DNA of 64,000 nucleotides from Chelativorans xinjiangensis (GCF_009812055.1 NZ_WQNH01000006.1:62001-126000), one strand, 5' to 3'; numbered from the stretch's first letter, positions 9,239 through 17,429 are shown. The notes: generated from the letters alone by a model not told the origin. Translations and numbers: made by a program.

Positions 9239-10499
9239 GAGACTTGACCACCACTCCGGCCTCCTCCATCGCTTGCGCAATGTAGGGCATCTGCGCCTGC
9301 TGACGCAGAGGCGGTTCGGGCTCTATACCCTCGGGAACGGCATTTCACTCACCGGGTCCTGGATGCAGCGGATCGCGCTGATCTGGCTGGTGTGGGAGAT
9401 GACGGGCTCGGGCTTCTGGCTCGGCATGCTCGCGACGGCCGACATGCTGCCTATCCTCGTGGTGGGGCCTTTGGCCGGCGCGGTGGCCGATCGGACGAAC
9501 CGTCTCAAACTGACGCGCTTGTGCCAATACGTCCTCGCCGGCATCGCCGCCCTTTTGGGCATTCTGCTGTTCTTCGACCTGCTCAACCTGCCCATGCTCA
9601 TGGCGCTCGCCGCGGCCAACGGTTCGATGATCGCGCTCAGCCAGCCTGCGCGCATGGCGCTGGTGCAAAGCCTGGTCTCCCGCGAAGACGTGGGGTCGGC
9701 GGTTGCCCTGAGTTCGGTCAACATCAATCTCGCGCGGCTGACCGGGCCGGCAATCGCCGGTATCATGATCGTGCATTTTAAGGTCGAACTGATCTTTCTT
9801 GCCAACGCGCTTTTGACCATTTGCTTCGTCGCGCTGCTTGGGCTCATCAAAATCGATCCGCCACCTGCCCGGCAACCGGAAGGATCGGTGTTCACGCAGA
9901 TACGCAGTGGTGTGATCTTTGCTTTCGGCGATCGGGGGATCCGGTTGCTGCTCCGCCTGCTTTTCCTGGGCGGTGCCGGGGTGCGATCCGTTCAGGAGCT
10001 GTTCCCCGCCTTCGCCGAGAACAATTTTGCATCGGCGGCGACCGGCCTCGCCTTTCTAACCTCGAGCATGGCTGTCGGGGCGATCGCGGCCGGGCTCACG
10101 TTCGGCGTCGACACCTCGCTCAACAGACTCGTGCGGAAAGTAGCCACGTCATGGGCGCTCGGGGCCGCGGCGCTGGCAGCGCTCGTGGCCAGCGGTTCCG
10201 CAATGCTCGACACTGCATTGGCGCTCATCATTGGGTTCTTCGTGACCCGCAGCGTGATCGGGACACAGACATTTGTGCAGTTGCGGGCGCCCGACTCCAT
10301 GCGCGGGAGAACGCTCAGCGTGCATGGCCTTATCTCGCGAGGCAGCCCGGCGCTGGGTGCACTGGGTACGGGCTGGGCGTTCGACCATGTGGGTCTTACC
10401 CTCCCCGTGCTTCTCGCTACGGGATTGGTGCTTCTTGCGGTCATCGCCGGCATACCGGCCATGCGCGCACTGGGAAATCTTGAGCCCGGAGACGGCTAG
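9228..10499 (+). CDS. MFS transporter (EntS/TetV-like exporter)
   Basis: The 423-aa integral membrane protein is predicted to have about 12 helices. The loop 2-3 motif G-P-L-A-G-A-V-A-D-R-T-N-R is the major-facilitator signature, and the N-terminus (R-F-G-L-Y-T-L-G-N-G-I-S-L-T-G-S-W-M-Q) is typical of the enterobactin-exporter/MFS_3 type. Its start lies inside the end of the dehydrogenase gene (11-bp overlap). Proximity to the peptide importer and dehydrogenase suggests export of a related metabolite, but no substrate can be assigned. Confidence 0.88.
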   Translation: MASERLDHHSGLLHRLRNVGHLRLLTQRRFGLYTLGNGISLTGSWMQRIALIWLVWEMTGSGFWLGMLATADMLPILVVGPLAGAVADRTNRLKLTRLCQYVLAGIAALLGILLFFDLLNLPMLMALAAANGSMIALSQPARMALVQSLVSREDVGSAVALSSVNINLARLTGPAIAGIMIVHFKVELIFLANALLTICFVALLGLIKIDPPPARQPEGSVFTQIRSGVIFAFGDRGIRLLLRLLFLGGAGVRSVQELFPAFAENNFASAATGLAFLTSSMAVGAIAAGLTFGVDTSLNRLVRKVATSWALGAAALAALVASGSAMLDTALALIIGFFVTRSVIGTQTFVQLRAPDSMRGRTLSVHGLISRGSPALGALGTGWAFDHVGLTLPVLLATGLVLLAVIAGIPAMRALGNLEPGDG

Positions 10500-10573
10500 C
10501 CCACGACTTGAAGCAGAATGCCGGCCTTGCGGCAGACTTCCGCCCCAGCGTGTCCTCATCGGCGGCACACTCA

Positions 10574-10981
10574 CTATTCTTCCGGGATGTCTCCGCGATG
10601 GACGATATGCACCTTGTTGCCATCGGGGTCGCGCAGATACGCTCCGTAGTAGCCTTCGGCGTAATGCGGGCGCGGCCCGGGTGCGCCGTCGTCGGTTCCG
10701 CCAGTCGCAATGCCTGCCGAGTAGGCAGCATCAACGATCTGCGGCGAGGATGCCAGGAACGCCACCATGCTGCCATTGCCGGCGCTGGCCGGTGCGCCAT
10801 CGAAAGGTATATAGACGTAAAAACGAGGCAAGCTTGCTTCAACTCCGACCCAACATACGGCGGCAGGGCCACCATCCGGATTCACGGGGCGTCGCCTCAG
10901 ACCGAGCGGCAGAAGAACCGCATCGTAAAAGGCAGCCGCCCGTTCCAGATCTCGCGATCCCACGGTCACATGACTGAACAT
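10574..10981 (-). CDS. VOC family protein (glyoxalase/dioxygenase-like)
   Basis: The 135-aa single-repeat vicinal-oxygen-chelate protein opens with M-F-S-H-V-T-V-G-S-R-D-L-E-R-A-A-A-F-Y, the classic first beta-alpha unit. It closes with the second metal-site strand A-Y-L-R-D-P-D-G-N-K-V-H-I-V. It is convergent with the MFS gene (74-bp gap) and stands alone on the minus strand. The VOC fold covers glyoxalases, resistance proteins and dioxygenases, so the reaction is unknown. Confidence 0.87.
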   Translation of the reverse strand: MFSHVTVGSRDLERAAAFYDAVLLPLGLRRRPVNPDGGPAAVCWVGVEASLPRFYVYIPFDGAPASAGNGSMVAFLASSPQIVDAAYSAGIATGGTDDGAPGPRPHYAEGYYGAYLRDPDGNKVHIVHRGDIPEE

Positions 10982-11368
10982 CGATGCTGCTCCCTTTTCC
11001 TTTCCAAAAATCCACCATCACAGCTAACCCCGCCACCAGACAATAGTGTCGGCAGGTCGGCGAGACGCGAACCCAAGCAATAAAGAGAGCGCTGCGGATC
11101 GATGTCTAGCTGTGCACTGCTCGACAGAGCGTCCGCAACGGGCGAATCTCCGCGTTCCTCTGAGGTCGCGAGAGGGAGGGCTCAGTGCAGTTTACCGAAT
11201 AGCCGCCTTTTTGGACGAAGCTGCCTTTCAATCTTGGTGCCTCAGCGGCTGGCGCTAGTTTGCAGCCAGACGCCATATGATCCGTGGCAGGATAAATCCG
11301 TGGCCGCGAATATGATCTGAAAAGCCAGGCCGAGAGCGAACGATCATCCAGATCGCGGGTCACACCTC
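10982..11368. other. 387-bp intergenic stretch without a recognisable gene
   Basis: Between the VOC gene start and the NADH dehydrogenase stop I see no convincing gene. Short open frames on both strands lack family features. The stretch should contain the promoter of the VOC gene near 10982-11050. Confidence 0.4.
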
Positions 11369-12673
11369 TCAGACCCTTGGACCTTCTGCGTCCTTGGCCG
11401 CGCGTTCGCCCGAGACATTAAGGTCCTTCAAGGTTTCCTTCTGCGTGATCAGCCGCGCGGAGTTCTGCCCCGACAGGAAAATCCAGAGCCAGCTCAGTGA
11501 CACGAACAGACGGGAGCGCGCCCCGATCAGGAAATAGATATGCGCGATACCCCAGACCCACCACGCAAGCCATCCCTTCATCTGAAAGCGGCCATATTCG
11601 ATCACAGCGGCATTCCGCCCGATGGTGGCAAGGTTTCCCATATTTCGATACCGAAAACTGCCGGGCGGCTTCCTGCCCTTCAGTCGCGCACGGATTGTAC
11701 GGGCGGCGTGGTTTCCTTGCTGCTTGGCTGCCGGTGCCACACCGGGAACCAACTGACCGCCGTCTTCAACATGCGCGGTATCACCCAGCACAAAAATCGA
11801 TGGATCGCCGGGCAATGTCAGATCGGCATTGACGACGACGCGGCCAGCGCGATCGGCCTTGGCTCCCAACCAATCCTTGGCTCGCGACGCCTGCACACCT
11901 GCCGCCCAGATCACCGTACGCGCGGGAATGAACTCGCCCCCGAGCACGATCCCGTCGCTTGAGCATTCAGTCACGGGTACGCCGGTCTTCACCTCGACGC
12001 CCCGCCGCGCCAACGCATGCGTGGCATAGGCTGAGAGCCGATCACCGAAGGCCGGGAGAATGCGCGGTCCCGCCTCAACCAGGAGCACCTTCGCACGGCG
12101 CGTGTCGATGCGACGGAACTCTCCGGGAAGGACGCGGTGGGCCAATTCGGCGATAATGCCGACCAACTCGACGCCAGTCGGGCCTGCACCGATAACCGCA
12201 AAGGTCAGCTGCGCCTCGCGCTCCGTCTTATCCTCGGTCACTTCCGCCCGTTCAAAAGCCAACAGTAGCCTGCGCCGGATCGTTGTCGCGTCCTCCAGCG
12301 TCTTCAACCCTGGCGCATCCACTTCCCAATGGTCTTTGCCGAAATAAGCATGGCGCGCACCCGTCGCGATGACCAAGGTGTCGTAGGGAACCCGGTTGCC
12401 ATCGCACAAAATCACCTCGCATACATCGCGATCAACTCCGTCAACCGTCCCGAGTAAAGTCGTCACATCCTTGCGTTCCCGCAGCAGTGCCCGGATCGGC
12501 CAAGCGATGTCCGAGGTTGCAAGCAAGGTCGTAGCGACCTGGTAAAGCAGCGGCTGAAAAAGATGATGATTGCGCTGATCGATCAGAGTGATGTCGCAAT
12601 CGCAACCCTTCAGGACCTTGACGACAGTCAACCCGGCAAAACCCGCCCCGACAATGACGATCCGATGCTTCAT
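11369..12673 (-). CDS. ndh: Type II NADH dehydrogenase (NDH-2), FAD-dependent
   Basis: The 434-aa peripheral-membrane flavoprotein transfers electrons from NADH to quinone without proton pumping. The FAD-binding motif is at residues 6-13 (V-G-A-G-F-A-G-L). The second Rossmann motif binding NADH is V-I-G-A-G-P-T-G-V-E near residue 163, and V-L-G-D-T-A near 295 is the FAD-contacting block. P-A-A-K-Q-Q-G, the quinone-side motif of NDH-2, follows. The hydrophobic C-terminus (W-L-A-W-W-V-W-G-I-A-H-I-Y-F-L) is the membrane-anchoring region. Its ATG overlaps the stop of a 51-aa small gene, making a three-gene translationally coupled set. Confidence 0.92.
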   Translation of the reverse strand: MKHRIVIVGAGFAGLTVVKVLKGCDCDITLIDQRNHHLFQPLLYQVATTLLATSDIAWPIRALLRERKDVTTLLGTVDGVDRDVCEVILCDGNRVPYDTLVIATGARHAYFGKDHWEVDAPGLKTLEDATTIRRRLLLAFERAEVTEDKTEREAQLTFAVIGAGPTGVELVGIIAELAHRVLPGEFRRIDTRRAKVLLVEAGPRILPAFGDRLSAYATHALARRGVEVKTGVPVTECSSDGIVLGGEFIPARTVIWAAGVQASRAKDWLGAKADRAGRVVVNADLTLPGDPSIFVLGDTAHVEDGGQLVPGVAPAAKQQGNHAARTIRARLKGRKPPGSFRYRNMGNLATIGRNAAVIEYGRFQMKGWLAWWVWGIAHIYFLIGARSRLFVSLSWLWIFLSGQNSARLITQKETLKDLNVSGERAAKDAEGPRV

Positions 12674-12825
12674 GGACGGTTTCCCCGATCAGCTCCGGAA
12701 ACAGTGTCCGGTCGCGTCATCTCGACGAGGTGATCGAGAGTACGAGAGCGCTCGCGGAGCAATATCTTTGACAAGTCAGCCACCACGCCGTCCGCCGCTA
12801 CACGTATCGCATCACTGCTGGTCAT
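12670..12825 (-). CDS. Small 51-aa protein coupled to ndh
   Basis: A 51-codon frame (M-T-S-S-D-A-I-R-V-A ... G-N-R-P) overlaps the upstream DUF2277-like stop by ATGA and the downstream ndh start by ATGA. This double coupling, with no spare bases, supports real translation. The sequence looks helical and amphipathic (A-D-G-V-V-A-D-L-S-K-I-L-L-R-E-R) and has no transmembrane segment. I do not recognise a family. A role as an accessory of NDH-2, or simply as a translational relay, is inference. Confidence 0.6.
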   Translation of the reverse strand: MTSSDAIRVAADGVVADLSKILLRERSRTLDHLVEMTRPDTVSGADRGNRP

Positions 12826-13088
12826 GCAAAGCGAATTGCCGCCCTGGCGCGGGCTTTGGCTGCCTCTTCCTCGCGGCTACGCGGATGCTGGGAGGTTTCA
12901 AGCGTATCGAGAAGTTCGCGAACCGAAGCCGCGATGGCATTGACGGCGCGTTCGAAGGTTTCCTCGTTTCGCTTTGAGGGGCGTGTCGAACCGCTCACTT
13001 TGCGGACGAACTGAAGGGCCGCCTCATGGATTTCTTCGTCTGTGGCCGGTGGATCGAAATTGAAAAGACTTCTAATATTTCGGCACAT
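12822..13088 (-). CDS. DUF2277 family protein
   Basis: The 88-aa protein has the N-terminal M-C-R-N-I-R-S-L-F-N-F-D-P-P-A-T and the R-K-V-S-G-S-T-R-P-S motif that mark the DUF2277 family, which has no known function. An A/R-rich helical tail follows. The ATG at 13088 is preceded by GGAGGA at good spacing, better than an in-frame TTG 12 bases upstream. It is the first gene of the DUF2277, small ORF, ndh run, each joined by a 4-bp overlap. Confidence 0.85.
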   Translation of the reverse strand: MCRNIRSLFNFDPPATDEEIHEAALQFVRKVSGSTRPSKRNEETFERAVNAIAASVRELLDTLETSQHPRSREEEAAKARARAAIRFA

Positions 13089-13103
13089 CGCTTCCTCCAA
13101 GCA

Positions 13104-13244
13104 TCAGTCGATCGTCCCCGCCTTCCATTCATCTGGGCTGACTGAAGGATCATAGGAGACGAGCTCGACAGTGTTTCCTTCAGGATTGCGCGCAAAAACT
13201 CCTCTCCACGCCTTCAACTCCCTCCGGCAAGGGAAGTTACCAGA
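13104..13244 (-). pseudogene. C-terminal remnant of a VOC/glyoxalase-type gene
   Basis: On the minus strand a frame reads L-K-A-W-R-G-V-F-A-R-N-P-E-G-N-T-V-E-L-V followed by a short tail and a TGA at 13104-13106. The A-R-N-P-E-G-N-T-V-E-L-V block is the typical last metal-ligand strand of VOC proteins, with its glutamate ligand. An in-frame stop lies just upstream (13245-13247) and no start or N-terminal half is present, so this is a truncated gene end. It is unlike the intact VOC protein at 10574-10981. Confidence 0.6.
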
Positions 13245-13358
13245 TCAGTCCCGGTATTCAACTGTCCGCAATGGGTATAGGCATGAAACGAGACTTCCGG
13301 ATTGCGCGATTACGACGGGGCGGGGTGTGCACTACGCCAAAATGGAGGTGAGGCGCAA

Positions 13359-14273
13359 CTACGCGATCCCTGGCGTGCCAGTTATCTGCTCAGCGAGGAA
13401 TTCGACCAACAGCCGGACTCTGGCAACGCCCGCGCGCTCGGGGACGATCAGCATACTCAGCGGGACGGCCGGCAGCGAATAGTCGGGCAGGACCGCCTCG
13501 AGCCGGCCTTCGCCCAAGAGATCATCGACAAGCCATCGATGTGCGGGTGCGATGCCGCGTCCAGCGACAAGGGCCTCCCGCGCGGCGAGCCCATGGTCAA
13601 CACGAAAACGCCCTCTGAAGGACACCGCATGGCGCTCCCCGTCGTCCCCTTGCAAGACAAGGGTATCGCTGCCCGCCACGTTCGACATCCGGATGCCCTC
13701 ATGGCTAGCCAAATCCTGCGGGACAGCCGGTCTCCCTCGCGTTGCCAGATAGTCCGGCGCTGCCACAAGCAGACGCCGGGATTGGCCGAGAGCCCGCAGC
13801 TTCATGGAGCTGTCGGTGAGCGGGCCCAAGCGAAGCGCGATATCGACACCCTCCCGGACAAGATCGACGCGCTCGTCGGTGAGGCTAAGATCGATCCCGA
13901 TGTCGGGATAGCGGTCCTGAAATGCAAAGATCGACCGGGTGATGTGCAAGACGCCGAAGGCGGCTGTGCAGGAGATACGAATCGAACCGACCGGCGCGCC
14001 GCGCGCGCCCCGGGCTTCATCACCGGCCTGCTCCACCAGGCGCAGGATCTGGACGCTGTTGGCATAATAGCGGCTGCCTTCATCGGTTAGCGTAACGCGC
14101 CGGGTGGTCCTGCTGAGCAAAGGCACGCCGACGGCCTCCTCGAGCTCACGCACATGGCGCGTGACGGTCGACTGCCCAACCTCGAGTTCGCGTGCGACCG
14201 CCGACAGGTTGCCACGCTCGGCCACCCGGACGAAGGTACGCATGCGCTCGAATGTCACCTCATATTTATCCAT
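13359..14273 (-). CDS. LysR family transcriptional regulator
   Basis: The 304-aa regulator has an N-terminal winged helix-turn-helix (about residues 9-68; F-V-R-V-A-E-R-G-N-L-S-A-V-A-R-E-L and S-T-V-T-R-H-V-R-E-L-E). A periplasmic-binding-type effector domain starts near residue 95 (G-S-I-R-I-S). It belongs to the CrgA/DsdC-like group common in proteobacteria. It is divergent from the quinone reductase gene at 14370 with a 96-bp shared promoter region holding an inverted repeat (14288-14302), the standard LysR arrangement, so that gene is its likely target. ATG 14273 is taken; an internal Met at codon 11 is possible. Confidence 0.9.
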   Translation of the reverse strand: MDKYEVTFERMRTFVRVAERGNLSAVARELEVGQSTVTRHVRELEEAVGVPLLSRTTRRVTLTDEGSRYYANSVQILRLVEQAGDEARGARGAPVGSIRISCTAAFGVLHITRSIFAFQDRYPDIGIDLSLTDERVDLVREGVDIALRLGPLTDSSMKLRALGQSRRLLVAAPDYLATRGRPAVPQDLASHEGIRMSNVAGSDTLVLQGDDGERHAVSFRGRFRVDHGLAAREALVAGRGIAPAHRWLVDDLLGEGRLEAVLPDYSLPAVPLSMLIVPERAGVARVRLLVEFLAEQITGTPGIA

Positions 14274-14287
14274 TATTCGGCATGATC

Positions 14288-14302
14288 ATATGCATTTCAT
14301 AT
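14288..14302. promoter_or_regulatory. Candidate LysR-type binding site
   Basis: ATATG-N5-CATAT forms an inverted repeat in the divergent region between the LysR gene and the quinone reductase gene. LysR regulators bind interrupted dyads of about this size (T-N11-A core), so this is the best site candidate in the 96-bp gap. Confidence 0.45.
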
Positions 14303-14369
14303 ATCTAGTGGATTAGCCGCCCATTGGCTAGCTGAAGGGTCGGTTCCGCATCAACGGAGTATAGACCCG

Positions 14370-15242
14370 ATGAAAATTCTGCTTGTCTTCGCCCATCCCG
14401 AACCGCGCTCGCTCAACGGCGCGCTCCGAGACATCGCCGTCCAGGAACTTGAAGCCCAAGGCCACGAGGTGCAGGTATCGGACCTCTATGCCGACGGCTG
14501 GAAGGCGCAGGTCGACCGCGCCGACTTTCCCTCGCTGGCGCGGGACGAACGCCTCGTTCCGGTTGCGGCCTCCAAGAAAGCCCTCGAGACCGGCACCCTC
14601 ACCGAAGACGTCAGGGCCGAAATCGAGAAGCTTCTTTGGGCTGATGCCCTGATCCTCCAGTTTCCCTTGTGGTGGTTCACCATGCCGGCGATCCTCAAGG
14701 GCTGGGTCGACCGTGTGTTCGCCTACGGCTTCGCCTATGGCGTCGGCGAGCACAGCGACAGGCGATGGGGCGACCGGTACGGTGAGGGCATGCTGGCGGG
14801 CAAACGCGCGATGTTGATCGTGACCGCCGGCGGCTGGGAGGAGCACTACGCCGCCCGCGGGGTCAACGGACCGATCGATGACCTCCTGTTCCCGATCAAT
14901 CACGGCATCCTCTATTATCCGGGCTACGACGTCCTTCCGCCGTTCGTGGTCTACACGGTCGATCGTCTCGATGAGAGTGGGTTCGAGCCTATCGCCGAGC
15001 GCCTGCGCAAGCGGATGCGCACGATTTCCTCCACGCCGCCCATTCCCTACCGGCAGCAGAACGGCGGCGACTACCTGATCCCCAGCATGCAGCTCCGCCC
15101 CGGCCTGGGCGAGGCGGGCGCGACCGGCTTCGCGCTTCATCTGAACGATGAGGGCGGTGCTACCGCCGATTTCAGCAGCAATGGAGCGCAAGAGAGGGTT
15201 TCATGGCCCATTCCAGAGTCTCCCCGCGAACCTACCCGATAG
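14370..15242 (+). CDS. NAD(P)H:quinone oxidoreductase (flavodoxin-like, NQO1/MdaB family)
   Basis: The 290-aa cytoplasmic protein carries the flavodoxin-like fold of NAD(P)H quinone reductases. It opens with M-K-I-L-L-V-F-A-H-P-E-P-R-S-L-N-G-A-L, where FMN/FAD phosphate is bound. L-I-L-Q-F-P-L-W-W-F-T-M-P-A-I-L-K-G-W-V-D-R-V near residue 95 is diagnostic of the family, and I-V-T-A-G-G-W-E follows. It is somewhat longer than the usual 250-270 aa because of an unstructured tail after about residue 262. Two-electron reduction of quinones is the expected role. It is probably induced through the divergent LysR regulator. Confidence 0.9.
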   Translation: MKILLVFAHPEPRSLNGALRDIAVQELEAQGHEVQVSDLYADGWKAQVDRADFPSLARDERLVPVAASKKALETGTLTEDVRAEIEKLLWADALILQFPLWWFTMPAILKGWVDRVFAYGFAYGVGEHSDRRWGDRYGEGMLAGKRAMLIVTAGGWEEHYAARGVNGPIDDLLFPINHGILYYPGYDVLPPFVVYTVDRLDESGFEPIAERLRKRMRTISSTPPIPYRQQNGGDYLIPSMQLRPGLGEAGATGFALHLNDEGGATADFSSNGAQERVSWPIPESPREPTR

Positions 15243-15304
15243 GGGACGGAACCCACTGTAGAGATGAACAGGCGCGCGCTCAGGCAGGGAGAACCCTTGC
15301 CGTG

Positions 15305-15397
15305 CGCAAGCCGGAAACGATCGAGAGGCTGTATCTAGATTTCGACGGGTTTTTCGCCTCCATCCACTCGCAATGCGACCGTCGCTTGTGCGGCTGG
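15305..15397 (+). pseudogene. N-terminal remnant of a Y-family DNA polymerase (DinB-like)
   Basis: A frame reads P-E-T-I-E-R-L-Y-L-D-F-D-G-F-F-A-S-I followed by H-S-Q-C-D-R-R-L-C-G. This matches the first catalytic strand of Y-family (DinB/ImuB-like) polymerases, including the metal-binding Asp and the F-F-A-S steric-gate region. The match ends after about 30 residues, right where the convergent lipoprotein gene ends, and no palm or finger sequence follows. I read it as a broken gene left at a recombination junction. The fragment is short, so certainty is moderate. Confidence 0.5.
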
Positions 15398-15400
15398 CGG

Positions 15401-15646
15401 TCAGCAGCGGGCAGTGTAAAGACGCCCATTTCGATCCCGGTACTGACAGTACCCGTTTCGGAGATTTCTGACGAGCAGGCCGCCGAGCGCGCCGGCTCCA
15501 GCACCGACAAGGGCTCCTTCGCCGCCCTCCACTATTCCGCCGACGAGAGCGCCAGCAGCTGCTCCAACGCCAACATCGCGTTCGGTCGTAGTGCATCCGG
15601 CTAGGGCCGCTGCGAGAACCAGAGGGATAAAGATCCTGTGTAGCAT
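15401..15646 (-). CDS. Glycine-zipper outer-membrane lipoprotein, small
   Basis: The 81-aa protein has a lipoprotein signal peptide with lipobox L-A-G-C (Cys at residue 16). A glycine-zipper segment (G-V-G-A-A-A-G-A-L-V-G-G ... G-A-G-A-G-A-L-G-G-L-L-V) and a short C-terminal C-Q-Y-R-D-R-N-G-R-L-Y motif follow. This is the layout of SlyB/YMGG-like small envelope lipoproteins. The frame is open further upstream, but GGAGGA just before ATG 15646 and the signal sequence fix the start. The role is probably envelope integrity. Confidence 0.8.
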   Translation of the reverse strand: MLHRIFIPLVLAAALAGCTTTERDVGVGAAAGALVGGIVEGGEGALVGAGAGALGGLLVRNLRNGYCQYRDRNGRLYTARC

Positions 15647-16110
15647 CTTGGACTCCTCCAAAGTTCGACCTGCACCCACCTGAAATATTGTCTTCGATTT
15701 CGGAAAGGCAACACAGGGAACACCAGCAACACACCCATGGGGTGAACGACAATGCAACGCAGGAGTGGGCGGCGCGTCAGGCGTCTCCCAGTGATGAACC
15801 AGGGGACGCATGGTGTTACTCAGCCACCCGTGGCGGCCGGTTCGGCGTCGACGACTTCCGGGCCGGGCCGCTCGCGACGCACATCCACTATTCGCATCGT
15901 CAAGGACTGATATGGAAACTCGATATGACAAACATAAAGGCCGACACGCTCTCAGTTCGGGTCAATGTTGAGTGTCGGCGCGAAGCATCTTGGCTTTCGC
16001 GCCACAAGCGATGTGCGCGTTAAGACAGCGCACAATTGGGCGGTGCGATCAGTACAATGTGCGGGCGAAACGCGCGGAACCATAATCGGCGGTTATGCCC
16101 TCAGACGCTA
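15647..16110. other. Intergenic region with two adjacent hairpins, no gene seen
   Basis: No convincing coding sequence is seen. Two perfect inverted repeats lie close together: GGCGCGAA (15977-15984) with TTCGCGCC (15996-16003), and TGTGCGC (16012-16018) with GCGCACA (16028-16034). Neither is followed by a T run. They could stop readthrough into the sugar-transport operon or form a structured RNA. Confidence 0.4.
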
Positions 16111-16122
16111 TTGACTCTTATC

Positions 16123-16142
16123 TATATTAATCGATTAATATA
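16123..16142. promoter_or_regulatory. 20-bp perfect palindrome, probable LacI-family operator
   Basis: TATATTAATCGATTAATATA is a perfect 20-bp palindrome with a central CG, as in LacI/GalR-family operators. It sits 44 bp before the sugar-binding-protein start and over the likely -10 region: TTGACT at 16111-16116 is a good -35, and ATTAAT at 16134-16139 is a possible -10 at 17-bp spacing. The operon it precedes ends with its own LacI-family gene, so repression by that protein is the natural reading. Confidence 0.7.
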
Positions 16143-16185
16143 ATGGAGCCATGGAGGATGGCCATAACCACTCTGGGAGGAAGAG

Positions 16186-17427
16186 ATGAGCTGGTGGAGG
16201 AGAGCTAAGCTTTTTATCGGTACGGGTCTGGGCGCGCTGCTTTCGACGGGAGCGGGTGCTGAGACGCTGACGCTTTATTGGAACGCGGGCCACGCCTATC
16301 AGGCCTATGCCGACGTGATCGAGCGTTTCGAGGCTGATCACCCCGGCTGGGAGGTGCGTTGGGAACGCTTCCAGTGGCCGGACATGCGCACCAAGCTGAT
16401 CGCCGATCTCGCGGCCAAGAACCCGCCGGACTTGGTGGCCGAACCTGGCGGCTGGGTGCAGGAGTTCGGGCAGCAGGGTCTTCTATTGCCGCTCAACGAC
16501 TTCGTTGCCAAGGACGGCGAGGCGATGGGCTTTCCGGAGGATTGGCAGGCTCGTGCGGTCGAGCGCAACATGCTTGACGACCAGTATTTCGGGGTGCAGA
16601 TCCACCTCACCTGCGGCACCCTGGTCTACAATGTCGACATGCTGAAGGAGGCGGGGTTCGATGCGCCGCCGGCGACCTGGGAGGAATTCCGCGAGGTGGC
16701 GATGGCCACGACGGGCGGCGGCCGCTTCGGCTTCGCGCCCAATCCGAGCATCGGCTACTATTGGTCGTGGTTCCTGCAGAACGGGGTCACCTATTACGAT
16801 CCTGAAACCAATACGGTGAATCTCGGCAGCCCGGAGGCGATCGAGGCGATCCAGTTCCTCGCCGACCTGATCCAGAAGGACAAGGCCGCGACCACCCCTG
16901 TCGCGGGTTCCGACTATGAAGGGCCGCAGAAGCTCTTCACCGCCAACCGCGCGGCGATGATCATCACCGGCCCGTGGGACGTAAAGCCGATCCGTACCGG
17001 CAATCCGGATCTCAACTGGGCCGTAGCGCCATCGCTGAATCATAAGGAGCAGGCGACCTTCGCCGGCGGTGTCAGCTTGATGATCCCCAGGGACGCCGAA
17101 CACCCGGACCAGGCCTGGGAGCTTCTGAAGCGCCTCGTCGCGCTTGAAACCGAGATCGCAGTGACCAAGGAAGCAGGCATGACCATGCCGCGCAAATCCT
17201 GGGTCGAGAACACCGAGATCCAGGCCGATCCGATAATCGGCAGCTTCGGCGAATGCCTGCCCTATGCGCACGATGTGGCGGCCGAGCTACGCCTGACGGG
17301 CAAGCACGCGCGCATCGACAAGCTCCTGCGCAGCGCGCTCGAGGAGATCATCTACAACCAGGTGCCGGCGGCCGAGGTCATGCCGCGATTCGCCAAGGAA
17401 GCCAACGCTATTCTGGCGAGCAATTAA
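16186..17427 (+). CDS. Sugar ABC transporter substrate-binding protein (SBP family 1)
   Basis: The 413-aa periplasmic protein has a signal peptide (residues 1 to about 25, ending G-A-G-A-E) and the MalE-like family-1 fold: E-R-F-E-A-D-H-P-G-W-E-V near residue 45, P-P-D-L-V near 85, and F-T-A-N-R-A-A-M-I-I-T-G-P-W-D near 250. It binds a mono- or oligosaccharide. GGGAGGAAGAG before ATG 16186 is a strong ribosome site. It heads the operon with two permeases, a sulfatase and a LacI regulator, so the ligand may be a sulfated sugar (inference from context). Confidence 0.92.
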   Translation: MSWWRRAKLFIGTGLGALLSTGAGAETLTLYWNAGHAYQAYADVIERFEADHPGWEVRWERFQWPDMRTKLIADLAAKNPPDLVAEPGGWVQEFGQQGLLLPLNDFVAKDGEAMGFPEDWQARAVERNMLDDQYFGVQIHLTCGTLVYNVDMLKEAGFDAPPATWEEFREVAMATTGGGRFGFAPNPSIGYYWSWFLQNGVTYYDPETNTVNLGSPEAIEAIQFLADLIQKDKAATTPVAGSDYEGPQKLFTANRAAMIITGPWDVKPIRTGNPDLNWAVAPSLNHKEQATFAGGVSLMIPRDAEHPDQAWELLKRLVALETEIAVTKEAGMTMPRKSWVENTEIQADPIIGSFGECLPYAHDVAAELRLTGKHARIDKLLRSALEEIIYNQVPAAEVMPRFAKEANAILASN

Positions 17428-17429
17428 GG

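Noticed and set aside
15203-15604. Plus-strand 133-codon frame as a complete gene
   Set aside because: Only about 30 codons in it (15305-15397) resemble a polymerase. The rest is quinone-reductase tail antisense context and lipoprotein shadow, so only the remnant is reported.
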